Below, piece after piece: positions 17,574 to 26,948 of a stretch of DNA of 53,935 nucleotides; within the stretch, counting starts at the first letter, position 1, and each line of letters starts with the position of its first letter. The notes beneath the pieces were generated by a model. The model worked only from the letters and a program-made list of their open reading frames with translations. It was not told the origin of the DNA and did no database searches. The stretch lies in assembly GCF_011516935.1 (NCBI RefSeq), contig NZ_WOTF01000015.1, positions 1 through 53,935 on the forward strand, written 5' to 3'. The translations under genes were made by a program, and so were the position numbers. The DNA is from Acetobacter farinalis. Lineage in GTDB: Bacteria > Pseudomonadota > Alphaproteobacteria > Acetobacterales > Acetobacteraceae.

Positions 17574-19790
17574 TTAAAGACCAACAAGCTTTCTGATAGC
17601 GGGTTCCGCACTGATCATCAGGCCACCGGCCGAGAACGCCGTGCTGGAAAAAGACCCTGACAAATCGGCCGAGCTGTTAAGAAGCGTGTCTTCATGGTCA
17701 AAAATCTGCTTTTCTGCCGCTGAAAGTTTCACCTTGTGTCCATTCAGGGCTTTCAGCCCTGCACTGGCCATCACCGCCAGATTATGAGACGCCGGAATGG
17801 CTTCTGAAAGCCCACGGACCGTTGCAACCTCCTGAAAAGCTGCATCGTTGTCCTGCCAGATCTGCAACTGGGCTTTCAGGTCTGGCACCACTGAATGATC
17901 CCCTGCGGCATACCGATCCACAAGCTGTGCAAACCGCACCGCCGGGAATGGGTCAGGGGAAGCCACCTCACCAATTTCATCCAGCGCGTGGTTATGGTGG
18001 GCAACATAGCGGTTCATCACGTAATTGCGCAAAGGCACCGTTGCACCGGCCAGACACGCCACCGGGTCCGCATCGCCGGGGGACAGACGCAGGGCCATCC
18101 GGTGTGTATTGGCCTGCGCCTGAAGCCCTGTTATCTGGAGTTCAGCATTCACCACAGCAAGACGCCGATACATGTCCGGCACATCCCGCACGGACGCAGG
18201 GGACCAGAAACGCTCGGCAATAGCCGCAGCACGCGGCCAGAAGCGGGCATCCAGCATTTCATCCGTCACCAGTTCGGACCATAGCGGGGCTTCGCCCCCC
18301 AGAATATAAGACTTCTGCTCATCGGTCAGCGGTGGCGGCGCAGGCTCCTTCAGGAAGGCATTCACCAGATCAGGCCTGCCTCCTTTTGCCAGCAGGGCAT
18401 CAGCCTGCGCCCGCGTGATCCCGTTTGCGGCAGGGTCATACGGGTCAACCAGATAATGCTGGGAAGCAGGCTGCAAAAGATCCAGATAATATCCGGCGGA
18501 AACAATAACCGGATGATGATCAGCCGAGGCGGATGAAAGGAACTTGGAACTTCTCCACACATCCATAACAACATCTTTCGGGATGGGCGCTTCACTCACC
18601 TCATCCCACCCGACCATGATCTTGCCCTGGTCAGCAAGGATTTTCTGAACTTCCACCGTGAAATGCGCTTGCAGGGCCTGGGGCGTCGCGAAGCCATTTT
18701 CTTTCATATAAGCGACAATTTTCGGGTTCTTGAGCCATTCATCCGGGTCCACCTCATCCCCCCCCGAATGGAAATAGGCATCTGGGAAGAGCCTGCCCAT
18801 TTCAGCATAAAGCCTGCGCACCAGCCGCAATGTGCCCGGAACAGTCGGGTCCAGAGCCGCTGTATTTTTATTCTTCGGGTCCGGGTTCACCGGGCTCTGG
18901 GCCGCCAGTTCAGGGTGTGCTAGCAGCAGGGCCAGCGCATGGCCCGGCACATCGAATTCCGGCACAACACGAATCCCGCGATCCGCCGCGTACGCCACCA
19001 GATCTTTCAGTTCACGCTGCGTATAATATTGCCCGTGCGACCCTTTTGCCGTCAGTTCCGGCAGCGTTTTGCTTTCAACACGGAAGCCCGTGCCATCACT
19101 CAGGTGCAGATGCAGGACATTCAGCTTGAGCAGTTCCATCGCGTCAATCTGCCGCTGGAGCGTGCTGACCGCCATGAAATGCCGGGATGTATCAATCATG
19201 ATGCCGCGCCAGGGAAAACGCGGACTATCCGTAATATCGGCAAAGGCCAGCTTCGGGCCGTTTTCATCCCGCGTAACAAGCTGCGCAAGTGTTGCCAGAC
19301 CATGCACAACACCATCCGGGCCGTCCGCCGTCAGGGTCACGCCGGTTGCATTCACCTGAAGACTGTAATTTTCCTTTGCGTGCACAGTCAGGGCATCGGG
19401 GTCTTCTCCCACATGGATAAAGACCGGGATACTGGCAACCTGCCCGCCTCCCGCAGCACCACCCGCAACAGGGAAAACACGTCCCGCAAGCGCATCAACC
19501 CGGTGTGTAAAGCGTTCAGCAGCGCGGGCCAGCATGGGGGAAGGCGCGTGATCCCACCGGATTACAACGCCGCCTGAAAGCGGAAGCGCCCCTGCCGGAA
19601 GAGAGACGGACACGGGAACTGGCATGAGCGCTGGCGCTGCCGCTGTCACAGCCATGGCAGCACCAGAAGGCTCTGTGACCGCCGTGCCCGGACTGGCACT
19701 GGCAGCATGGACCGGAGCACTCAGGACTGCCAGACCAGCAGCACTTCCCAGAAGCATACGACGAAATTTTGAAAAACCCTGCTCTGTCAT
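17574..19790 (-). CDS. Periplasmic beta-N-acetylhexosaminidase, GH20
   Basis: A 738-residue GH20 enzyme that releases terminal N-acetylhexosamine from chitooligosaccharides or peptidoglycan fragments. A signal peptide (residues 1 to about 31, MLLGSAAGLAVLSAPVHA) precedes a GH20b-type domain. The catalytic barrel includes RGIMIDTSRHFMAV, NVLHLHLSDGTGFRVES, VVPEFDVPGHA and the catalytic Asp-Glu pair in FHSGGDEVDPDEW. About 150 C-terminal residues are helical and unassigned. AGGA stands 6 nt before the start. It follows nagB, so the periplasmic hydrolase and the cytoplasmic deaminase share a transcript. Confidence 0.92.
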   Translation of the reverse strand: MTEQGFSKFRRMLLGSAAGLAVLSAPVHAASASPGTAVTEPSGAAMAVTAAAPALMPVPVSVSLPAGALPLSGGVVIRWDHAPSPMLARAAERFTHRVDALAGRVFPVAGGAAGGGQVASIPVFIHVGEDPDALTVHAKENYSLQVNATGVTLTADGPDGVVHGLATLAQLVTRDENGPKLAFADITDSPRFPWRGIMIDTSRHFMAVSTLQRQIDAMELLKLNVLHLHLSDGTGFRVESKTLPELTAKGSHGQYYTQRELKDLVAYAADRGIRVVPEFDVPGHALALLLAHPELAAQSPVNPDPKNKNTAALDPTVPGTLRLVRRLYAEMGRLFPDAYFHSGGDEVDPDEWLKNPKIVAYMKENGFATPQALQAHFTVEVQKILADQGKIMVGWDEVSEAPIPKDVVMDVWRSSKFLSSASADHHPVIVSAGYYLDLLQPASQHYLVDPYDPAANGITRAQADALLAKGGRPDLVNAFLKEPAPPPLTDEQKSYILGGEAPLWSELVTDEMLDARFWPRAAAIAERFWSPASVRDVPDMYRRLAVVNAELQITGLQAQANTHRMALRLSPGDADPVACLAGATVPLRNYVMNRYVAHHNHALDEIGEVASPDPFPAVRFAQLVDRYAAGDHSVVPDLKAQLQIWQDNDAAFQEVATVRGLSEAIPASHNLAVMASAGLKALNGHKVKLSAAEKQIFDHEDTLLNSSADLSGSFSSTAFSAGGLMISAEPAIRKLVGL

Positions 19791-19850
19791 GGTCTATCCT
19801 GTTCTTTTGCACTATCTGCTTAAGGGCTGGGCCCCGATCGGTCGCCAGCG

Positions 19851-20645
19851 TTATACGGCCAGAAGGTCTCGCAGTTCCGGATCATGCTGCATCTGCCACA
19901 AAATGGCGTCACGCTGGGAAAGGCGAGACGCCGCGGCTTCATCCAGCACCACAAGGCAGCGGGGATGAAGTTGCAGGGCGGAGCCCGGCACCAGAGCAGT
20001 GAGCGGCCCTTCAATAACCCGGCCCACAATTTCGGCCTTTGTATCCCCCGTAACCACCAGAAGCGCTTCCCGCGCATCCAGAATGGTTCCTGTACCCATG
20101 GTCAGCGCCCGTGTGGGCACGCGCGCCATATCATTCCCGAACATTCCGGCATTCTGCTTCAGGGTTGCCTGCGCCAGTGTGACGACATGCGTGCGGCCGC
20201 TCAGGGCGGAAAGTGGCTCATTAAAGCCAATATGACCATTCTCCCCCAACCCCAGAAGCTGGAGATCAATTCCGCCGGCTTCACGAATACGCTCTTCGTA
20301 AGAGCGTGCCTCAGCCTCCGCATCTGCTGCGGTTCCATCAGGAACATGCGTGTTTTCAGCAGCCACAGTCACATGCTGAAAGAGATGGGCCTGCATGTAA
20401 TAGCGGTAGGATTGCGGGTGCTCCGCGCCCAGCCCGATATACTCATCCAGATTGAATGTGGTCACACCGCTGAAATCAATAGACTGCTGCCGGGCTGTTT
20501 CCGCCAACAATCCATAAATGGCTTCCATGGTGCGCCCGGTTGCAAGCCCCAGCACGGATGCCGGCTTGGTTTTGACCTGCCTGGCAAGAACCTGTGCCGC
20601 AAGCCAACGCGCCCGGTCTGCATCTGGACAAATAACAATTTTCAT
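19851..20645 (-). CDS. nagB: Glucosamine-6-phosphate deaminase
   Basis: NagB turns glucosamine-6-phosphate into fructose-6-phosphate and ammonia. The 264-residue product shows LGLATGRTMEAIYGLL (phosphate loop), FNLDEYIGLG with the proton-transfer Asp near residue 68, and GLGENGHIGFNEP with the catalytic His and Glu. The Asn before GH matches the Bacillus-type enzyme. It begins 6 bp after the MFS transporter gene and precedes the GH20 gene. No GlcNAc-6-phosphate deacetylase (nagA) is present in this window, although NagB needs its product. Confidence 0.93.
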   Translation of the reverse strand: MKIVICPDADRARWLAAQVLARQVKTKPASVLGLATGRTMEAIYGLLAETARQQSIDFSGVTTFNLDEYIGLGAEHPQSYRYYMQAHLFQHVTVAAENTHVPDGTAADAEAEARSYEERIREAGGIDLQLLGLGENGHIGFNEPLSALSGRTHVVTLAQATLKQNAGMFGNDMARVPTRALTMGTGTILDAREALLVVTGDTKAEIVGRVIEGPLTALVPGSALQLHPRCLVVLDEAAASRLSQRDAILWQMQHDPELRDLLAV

Positions 20646-20651
20646 AAAAAC

Positions 20652-21938
20652 TCAGTCTCCCGCCATGGTAACGCGTGATTTTGCAACGGGAGCCCCTGTT
20701 TTGGCACGCAGCGCCAGCGCCCAACCCCCGATAAAAAGATAGGACGGAATAGCCAGCACCATGAACGCCAGTACATTTCCGAGCAGGGGCGCCGCATGCA
20801 CAAAAAGCTGCGGCAGCACGGCGCCACCGGAATAGGCCATGACCAGAAAAGCCGTTGCCTTCCCTGCGTCAGGCCCGGCCTCCGCCAGCACAATGGGGAA
20901 GAGGGCGGGCAAAATCATGGCATTGGCAAAACCAAGCAAGGCAACACAAAAAACCGGAATGATGCCGGGAGCCACCAGAGCCACAAGGCAGATCAGAATG
21001 CCGAGCAGGCAGCAGGCCAGCATATAGCCATCCTGACTGATAAAGCGCGGCACCACCACCATGCCCACCAGATACCCGGCCATCATGGAGGCCAGCGTGA
21101 GCGCCGTGAGGTATTTTGTAATATCCAGAGAAAGCCCGAAAGAATGCCCGAAGAGGCCTATGGCATCTCCAGCCATCACCTCCACCCCCACATACAGGAA
21201 CATGGAAAAGACGCCCGTCAGAAGCCAGAGCGGCTGAGCCTTGCGCACAGGACCTTCAGAGGCGGACGCAGCCTCCAGAGAGATCTCCGGCAGAGGCGCG
21301 CGGGCCACAAGAACAGCCAGCAGAACCAGAAGTGCTGCCATCGCCTGATACGGCACATGCACAGCATGGGTGAACTGCGCCAGCACACTCTCCCGCTCGG
21401 GGCCAACAGGTGTCTTGCTGATATTGGCCACCACCTGCCCGACGTCCGGCATCACCACCAACGCGAACAGAACCGGCGCAACAATCCCGGCAAATTTGTT
21501 GGCAACCCCCATAATCGCAATACGCTGGGCGGCGCGGTCATGATCCCCCAGCAGACTGACGTAAGGGTTGACGGTAATCTGAAGCAGGGAAAGCCCCGCC
21601 CCGATCACGCTCAGCCCGCCAAGAGCCCCCGCGTACCACCGGCCATTCACACACTCCCCAAACAGCAGGGTGCCCACAGCCATAACGGCAAGAGCAACCA
21701 CAAGGCCGCGCCGCAACCCGATCCGCTTTGCCAGCAGCGTGGCCGGCAGTGGAAAAACCAGATAGGCAAGGTAGAAACAGACCGGCACCAGAAAAGAGGC
21801 CACATCACTCAGGTTAAACGCAATCTGCACAAACGTGATGAGCGGCCCGTTCAGCCAGGTCACAAAGCCGATACTGAAAAAGAGCGCGGCCATAATCAGC
21901 ACAGGCCACCAGCCATAGGCCCCTGCAGGACTTGTCAT
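20652..21938 (-). CDS. FucP-family MFS sugar transporter, probably for N-acetylglucosamine
   Basis: A 428-residue major-facilitator protein with about 12 membrane segments. ALFFSIGFVTWLNGPLITFVQ (residues about 18-38) and the following SFLVPVCFYLAYLVF helix are typical of the FucP/GluP/NagP branch, which imports fucose, glucose/galactose or GlcNAc by proton symport. Its position between a TonB-dependent receptor gene and nagB points to GlcNAc. The start may be ATG 21938 (AGG 6 nt upstream) or GTG 21953 (GGGGAG upstream). The gene overlaps nothing and reads directly into nagB. Confidence 0.85.
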   Translation of the reverse strand: MTSPAGAYGWWPVLIMAALFFSIGFVTWLNGPLITFVQIAFNLSDVASFLVPVCFYLAYLVFPLPATLLAKRIGLRRGLVVALAVMAVGTLLFGECVNGRWYAGALGGLSVIGAGLSLLQITVNPYVSLLGDHDRAAQRIAIMGVANKFAGIVAPVLFALVVMPDVGQVVANISKTPVGPERESVLAQFTHAVHVPYQAMAALLVLLAVLVARAPLPEISLEAASASEGPVRKAQPLWLLTGVFSMFLYVGVEVMAGDAIGLFGHSFGLSLDITKYLTALTLASMMAGYLVGMVVVPRFISQDGYMLACCLLGILICLVALVAPGIIPVFCVALLGFANAMILPALFPIVLAEAGPDAGKATAFLVMAYSGGAVLPQLFVHAAPLLGNVLAFMVLAIPSYLFIGGWALALRAKTGAPVAKSRVTMAGD

Positions 21939-22004
21939 CGGAAACCTGAGCACTGCGCTCCCCTTTCAGCTGCGGGCCGGAGAGGGGCTCCGGCCTGATC
22001 AATC

Positions 22005-22034
22005 TGTTTGATGCCCGGCTGTTTGATGCCCGGC
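22005..22034. repeat. Two adjacent 15-bp tandem repeats
   Basis: TGTTTGATGCCCGGC occurs at 22005-22019 and again at 22020-22034 with no spacer, between the TonB-receptor and MFS genes. Confidence 0.85.
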
Positions 22035-22036
22035 GT

Positions 22037-22058
22037 GTGGGCGGTGCGCACCGCCCAC
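22037..22058. terminator. 22-bp palindrome after the TonB-dependent receptor gene
   Basis: GTGGGCGGT (22037-22045) and ACCGCCCAC (22050-22058) flank GCGC, making a perfect dyad 15 bp beyond the receptor stop. No T-run follows on the minus strand, so it is a weak terminator or an mRNA-stabilising stem that would lower expression of the transporter relative to the receptor. Confidence 0.5.
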
Positions 22059-22072
22059 CCCGGCCGCCCCCC

Positions 22073-24499
22073 TCAGAACCCGGTCGAGACCGAGACCATA
22101 GCGGCAAACACACCCCCGACATAGTAGACCGGAGCGCTCCCCGCCGCGACAGCCCCGGTGGAGGTGACATGCGCATGCGCATTCGACGTATAGCTTGACC
22201 CGGACAGATAGTGGTTATCCCCGATATTGGTCAGGTTAAGCTGGATCTGCGGATGCTTGAGGTAGCTGAAGGATTTCATGCGATACCCCAGTGTCAGGTT
22301 GGAGGTGACATAGGCGGGCATTTTTTCATCATTCATGAATGTGGTGTACTGTGTATCCACATACCGCACATCAAAGTTTCCAAAGAACCGTCCGTCATCA
22401 TAGCTCAGGCCGATGGCACCGGTAAATTTGGGAGCCTGCACCGCCACTTTCCCGGCTGTTGGCAAATAACCCTTTCCGGTATTGAAATTATTATCAAACG
22501 TGGAGTGCAGGAACTGCCCGGAAATATACGGACTGAAGTGGTGCCAGCGCGCCAGACCGAATTCCGCCTGCACACCGCGGGATGTCTGGCCGCCAATATT
22601 GATGGGTGAGGAGACCATCATGTTTGTATTGGGGATATAGCCTGTGGACGTCACCTGATGGTTTGTCAGATTGATGTTAAACAGGGACATAGAGAAATTG
22701 TAGAAACTGCCCTGATGCCGGTACCCGAGTTCTTCACTGATGGAATATTCCGGCTTCAGGCTCTGCGGCTGCATGACGGCATGCGAGGCATTGGGGTCAA
22801 AAATCTGGGAATAAGCTTCCACAGATTCCGGCGCACGGAAGGATGTCGCGCCATTGAGGTAAATCTGATCCTTCGGCGTGATCATGTAACTTGCCGAAAA
22901 CTGCGGCAGCGGTTCAAAATAGTTCCCCTGCATCTTATATGGGTCCGCACCGGGAATAAGGTTCGTACCCTGGCGAGACACCATGGCGACGCGGAAGCCG
23001 GCACTCAGTGTCAGCTTATCGTGCAGAAGCTTTTGTGTATCAGCAATGAACAGCGTGTTGACCTGCTGCATGAAGTTCAGGTCGTATCCTGAGAGAATTT
23101 TACCGTTCACCCGGATAACATCGCCCGACCAACCACTGCCATCAGCATAAACCGGACGGAAATCCGAGAGTTCTTCATGTGTGGTATAGGCATACCACCA
23201 TCCGAACGAGAACGTGTTGCTTCTGGAAATACGCCAGTCCATCGACGCATTCAGGCCGCCGGTTTTCTGGTTCCACGGATCACGGCTGGATGTCAGGATT
23301 GCGCCATTCACCGGCGTTCCCACATTCAGGGGTCCGTATTGCTGCGTGCCATAATACCCGCCGGACGCCGGAATATTTTCTCCCCCCAGAGACGGGCCGA
23401 ACTGATGCACGTAATAGGGAGAAACATGCAGGTGCAAATTATCCGCCAGCGTGAAATGCATGGGCATGACAAGCAACTGCTGGTTCAGATTCTGCTGGTT
23501 CAGCTTATAATATCGGGCATCACCCGGCGTGAAAGACTTATCATAGGCAAACCCGACCCCATACTGGCTCCACTGCGCCTTAGTTGGTGAGCGCCAGGAG
23601 GCCGCCTGCTGCCGGTTATAGGAGAAGATGGCGGAAATACTGTTGCCATCACCCCATTCTTTTACAAATTTTGAATCCAGGTGATACCGGAACAGGCCGC
23701 CCGGCCCACGCGCGCCGTTATTATACCCTGTATGGGAGAACGAAACATACCCGCGCACACCGGAACGCCCGATATCCCCGGTATCAAGACGGATAAATTC
23801 CTTATTGTAACTGTAAGAACCGCCACCAACATCCAGAAACCCACCGGCATTGTGAGACGGATTGATGGCTGTTGCGGTAATCTGGCCGCCAACCGCATTA
23901 TAAAATGGCGCATTCAGATCGGGCGACCCCTGAGAGACCGTTACCGAGCCAAGATTTTCCGAATCAACCAGAGTGGACGTATAGGGTGCATAGTTGATGG
24001 GATCAGCCAGAGGCGCGCCTTCAAACAGATAGCCCATCTGTGTTTCATTCAGCCCGCGCACCTGAAGATGATCACCAGTCATGCCGAACGGATCCTGGCT
24101 GGAAACCGTAACACCCGGCAAATCCGCCACCAGCGACGTGATGTTTGATGACGGTGCCTGTTTGGCAATAAAATCCCGCGTAATGCCGCTTTGCGAGCGC
24201 GGGGCTGTCTGGTGCGGCATGAGGCCGCCGCCAGGTGTACGATTGGTCACGCCTGTGGCGGACACGGAATGGCTGGTGACAGAAATTTCTTCCACCCCGC
24301 CGGTAAACTGCCCCAGAACAGAAGAGCTGAGCCCGTTTTCCGCAGATGATTTTTTCCGTACCACACCAGAGGATTTGGCAGGCTTTTTGAAATGCTTGCC
24401 GGAAACCGGTCTTGATACTGGCTGCGCCTGCGCTGCCGCGGCCCAAAGGCCTGTCAACGCAACACAGGAGACTGAAAGCTGACGTAGTGAAAGACGCAT
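22073..24499 (-). CDS. TonB-dependent outer-membrane receptor, probably for amino-sugar oligomers
   Basis: An 808-residue receptor. A signal peptide (MRLSLRQLSVSCVALTGLWA, cleavage near AQAQ) precedes a plug domain. The plug includes ITSLVADLPGVTVSSQDPFG, HLQVRGLNETQMGYLFEG and GSVTVSQGSPDLN (about 110-230); a beta-barrel runs to the end, closing with a strand ending in Phe. The start at 24499 has a strong AGGGGG ribosome site; the frame is open to 24556. It heads the order receptor, MFS transporter, nagB and GH20, so it likely imports chitooligosaccharides or GlcNAc. A perfect AT-rich palindrome about 108 bp upstream may be its operator. Confidence 0.9.
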   Translation of the reverse strand: MRLSLRQLSVSCVALTGLWAAAAQAQPVSRPVSGKHFKKPAKSSGVVRKKSSAENGLSSSVLGQFTGGVEEISVTSHSVSATGVTNRTPGGGLMPHQTAPRSQSGITRDFIAKQAPSSNITSLVADLPGVTVSSQDPFGMTGDHLQVRGLNETQMGYLFEGAPLADPINYAPYTSTLVDSENLGSVTVSQGSPDLNAPFYNAVGGQITATAINPSHNAGGFLDVGGGSYSYNKEFIRLDTGDIGRSGVRGYVSFSHTGYNNGARGPGGLFRYHLDSKFVKEWGDGNSISAIFSYNRQQAASWRSPTKAQWSQYGVGFAYDKSFTPGDARYYKLNQQNLNQQLLVMPMHFTLADNLHLHVSPYYVHQFGPSLGGENIPASGGYYGTQQYGPLNVGTPVNGAILTSSRDPWNQKTGGLNASMDWRISRSNTFSFGWWYAYTTHEELSDFRPVYADGSGWSGDVIRVNGKILSGYDLNFMQQVNTLFIADTQKLLHDKLTLSAGFRVAMVSRQGTNLIPGADPYKMQGNYFEPLPQFSASYMITPKDQIYLNGATSFRAPESVEAYSQIFDPNASHAVMQPQSLKPEYSISEELGYRHQGSFYNFSMSLFNINLTNHQVTSTGYIPNTNMMVSSPINIGGQTSRGVQAEFGLARWHHFSPYISGQFLHSTFDNNFNTGKGYLPTAGKVAVQAPKFTGAIGLSYDDGRFFGNFDVRYVDTQYTTFMNDEKMPAYVTSNLTLGYRMKSFSYLKHPQIQLNLTNIGDNHYLSGSSYTSNAHAHVTSTGAVAAGSAPVYYVGGVFAAMVSVSTGF

Positions 24500-24606
24500 G
24501 ATGACAACCCCCTCCGCCGATCGTGAGAATGCCATTTCATTCACAAACAGGAACATAATCCTGCAAACGCTTCAGTTAGTATGCAATGGGGGTTTAAGAA
24601 GAACGA

Positions 24607-24629
24607 TTTAATTCATATTATGAATTAAA
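24607..24629. promoter_or_regulatory. Candidate ROK operator ahead of the TonB-dependent receptor gene
   Basis: TTTAATTCATA (24607-24617) and TATGAATTAAA (24619-24629) form an 11-bp perfect dyad around one T. NagC/Mlc-type ROK repressors bind AT-rich palindromes of this size. A related site (14 of 19 bases equal in the core) lies at 25871-25889. Confidence 0.6.
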
Positions 24630-24695
24630 ACTTTCGCGCATGTTTTGGCTTATCGTTGCGGAAAAGACACGTTTTGGGCCGCATTTGCATGCCGC

Positions 24696-25835
24696 TTACA
24701 CATCACCATGCCCGAAAATGAAATACCGCGCGGCAAGGCTCGCCGCCCCCCGTGCAAAACTGTCCGGCTCAAAATCACGAAAATTGATCATGGTATGGGT
24801 ATTGGGACGATGCAGAATATGAGAGTCCGCTTCATGCTGGAGTGCGTGCCCATACACGCCATCCTTCAGGGCAGAATCCAGCATCACGACAACATGGCTG
24901 GGGTCCAGCATCTGAATAAGTTGCGCCGTGGCAATGCCCATGGCTGATCCGGCCCTGTGCAGAATGGTCAGGGCCTGCGGATGCCCTTCTGCCGCCAGCA
25001 GCGTGAGTTCCCGCGTGCTGGTGGGCAAACCTGCCTGCCGGGCAGCATTACCAATTGCCAGAAGAGAAGCCACCGTTTCCAGACACCCGCGATTTCCGCA
25101 TCGGCATGGCAGGGCCTGTGTTGCATCCACAGTGATGGGGGCATGAGAAATTTCCCCTGCCCCGCCGGCATTCCCCCATAGCAGCCGCCCGTTTACAATA
25201 TGGGCGCACCCGATGCCGTGGCTGACAAAAACCATGCTGAAATCCGGGCTGCCTTTCAAAGGCCCGAAAAGCTGCTCCCCCAGAATCAGCGCCTTTGCAT
25301 CATTCTCCACCCACACCGGCAAGCCGGTCCGTTCGGCCAGCACGGTTCCGATATTGAGGTTACGCCACCCCAGCGCCGTGCAGGCCAGACAGGTCTGCCT
25401 GTCCTTGGCCACAAACCCCGGCAGCGCTACGCCAATTCCTGAAATTTTCTCACGGTTTTTCCCAAGAGACTTCCGTAAGTCCCCAACCGCTCCGGCAAGG
25501 GAGGCCAGACAGGCCTCCGGGTCAGGCAGGCGGGGGAGTTCAATTCTGGCAAGCGTTGTGCCGTGCAGGTCTGTCAGCACCACAACCGCAGGATCATCCT
25601 GAAGGGAAATACCGATAAACCAGGCCGCATTTGCTCTCACAACCAGCGGCACGGAAGGACGGCCTGCTCCGTAAACAGGCTCCTGCTCACACAGAATATC
25701 CTGCTCCAGCAGATCGCGCACCAGCGCTGTGAGGGCTGCCTTGCTCATCCCCAGATCCTTTGCCAGCTCACTCCGGCTTCTAGGCCCGAAACGGCTGAGT
25801 GTGCTGAGAATCTGATAATGCCCTGAAGACAGCAT
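24696..25835 (-). CDS. ROK-family transcriptional regulator (NagC-like)
   Basis: A 379-residue ROK repressor. The N-terminal helix-turn-helix covers about 1-60 (SRSELAKDLGMSKAALTALVRDLLEQ), and the sugar-kinase-like domain follows. That domain has VWVENDAKALILGEQ and the zinc site GEISHAPI...CRCGNRGCLETVAS. Proteins of this type sense phosphorylated or free amino sugars and repress their uptake genes. It is divergent from a ROK kinase gene and lies next to the receptor gene, so it probably controls both arms of the cluster through the palindromes at 24607 and 25871. Confidence 0.88.
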   Translation of the reverse strand: MLSSGHYQILSTLSRFGPRSRSELAKDLGMSKAALTALVRDLLEQDILCEQEPVYGAGRPSVPLVVRANAAWFIGISLQDDPAVVVLTDLHGTTLARIELPRLPDPEACLASLAGAVGDLRKSLGKNREKISGIGVALPGFVAKDRQTCLACTALGWRNLNIGTVLAERTGLPVWVENDAKALILGEQLFGPLKGSPDFSMVFVSHGIGCAHIVNGRLLWGNAGGAGEISHAPITVDATQALPCRCGNRGCLETVASLLAIGNAARQAGLPTSTRELTLLAAEGHPQALTILHRAGSAMGIATAQLIQMLDPSHVVVMLDSALKDGVYGHALQHEADSHILHRPNTHTMINFRDFEPDSFARGAASLAARYFIFGHGDV

Positions 25836-25870
25836 GGCCTGCCCCTTGCCTGCAAAAACGGGAACGAAGA

Positions 25871-25889
25871 TAATTTATAGCATGAAACA
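25871..25889. promoter_or_regulatory. Second candidate ROK operator between the two ROK genes
   Basis: TAATTTATAGCATGAAACA matches the core of the palindrome at 24609-24627 at 14 of 19 positions, including TAATT, ATA and ATGAA blocks at identical spacing. It lies 35 bp upstream of the regulator start and about 130 bp upstream of the kinase start. Confidence 0.45.
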
Positions 25890-26021
25890 AGTAGGGGAGA
25901 CAGGTGGAATGTTATTTACAAACCCCCTCTGAAATACTAACCCGGAAAGACGCCTTGCCTTACCCGGCAGGAGCCCCTGCGCTCCTTGGTCCTTCAGTGC
26001 CTTTCAATCACGGATGCCCTT

Positions 26022-26948
26022 ATGCTTCTCTGTGCAGACATCGGCGGGTCGTTTATCGATTTTGCTCTCGTCCATCCTGATGGCAGACTGGAACATCGTC
26101 AGACCGTACCCACTCCGGTAGCGGATTCTGAAAACTTCATAGGTGCTCTCAAGGCATTATGTGCGCCATATCCCGGCATTCCGCTGCATATCGCAATTGC
26201 CGGAGTGGAAGACCCGCTGACCGGCCGGGTAAATGCCGCAAATATTCCCTGTCTGAACACGCTGGCCGTGAGAGAGCAGCTCAGCCACCACACGCAGCGT
26301 CTGGTTCGCATCGGGAACGATGCAGACTGTTTTGCTCTGGCGGAGGCCCGGTTTGGCGCGGCAAAGGGGCATCGGAATGTGTTCGGCCTCATTCTGGGCA
26401 CGGGGGTTGGCGGCGGATTTGTGCTGGACGGGCAGCGTGTGCCCGGTCTGGGCGGCGTGACGGGCGAACTGGGGCATGCCCCCGCCGTTATTGCCCCGCC
26501 ATTTCTGGCGGACCCGGAAGAGGCGCTCTCTCTGGTGCCCCTGTTCCCCTGCGGCTGCGGGCAATCGGGCTGCCTTGATACGCTGGCAGGCGCGCGCGGT
26601 CTGGAGCGCCTGCATGTCTGGGCTGGCGGACGCGCTGAAACCAGCCACGCCATTCTGACACTTTGGGAACAGGGCGACGCACAGGCCACAAAAACCATGT
26701 CTGTCTGGATGCTCTATACCAGTGCGGCGCTGGCGCATGTCATTAACATCACAGGCAGTACGGTGGTACCTGTGGCGGGGGGGCTGAGCAATTCAGCCGC
26801 CCTGATTGATGCGCTGGACCGGGCCGTGCGTGACCGTATTCTGGTTCCCACCACACAGCCGCTTCTCCGCCGTGCAATGCTGGGCAAAAATGCCGGAATT
26901 CTGGGGGCCACCTGCCTTGGGCCGGAGATGTGTCATGAACCGTGTTGA
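26022..26948 (+). CDS. ROK-family amino-sugar kinase (probable N-acetylglucosamine kinase)
   Basis: A 308-residue ROK kinase without a DNA-binding domain. It has the phosphate-binding start MLLCADIGGSFIDFAL, RIGNDADCFALAEARFG with the catalytic Asp, GLILGTGVGGGFVLDG, GELGHAP and the zinc site CGCGQSGCLDTLAG. These fit NagK-type kinases that phosphorylate GlcNAc imported without a PTS. I used the ATG at 26022; an upstream TTG (25986) extends the frame. Its end overlaps the CutC-family gene by 14 bp. It supplies GlcNAc-6-phosphate, which needs NagA before NagB; MurNAc or glucose are alternative substrates. Confidence 0.85.
   Translation: MLLCADIGGSFIDFALVHPDGRLEHRQTVPTPVADSENFIGALKALCAPYPGIPLHIAIAGVEDPLTGRVNAANIPCLNTLAVREQLSHHTQRLVRIGNDADCFALAEARFGAAKGHRNVFGLILGTGVGGGFVLDGQRVPGLGGVTGELGHAPAVIAPPFLADPEEALSLVPLFPCGCGQSGCLDTLAGARGLERLHVWAGGRAETSHAILTLWEQGDAQATKTMSVWMLYTSAALAHVINITGSTVVPVAGGLSNSAALIDALDRAVRDRILVPTTQPLLRRAMLGKNAGILGATCLGPEMCHEPC

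Noticed and set aside
22005..22034. Possible CRISPR-like repeats
   Set aside because: Only two 15-bp units with no spacer between them and no cas genes; it is a short tandem duplication.
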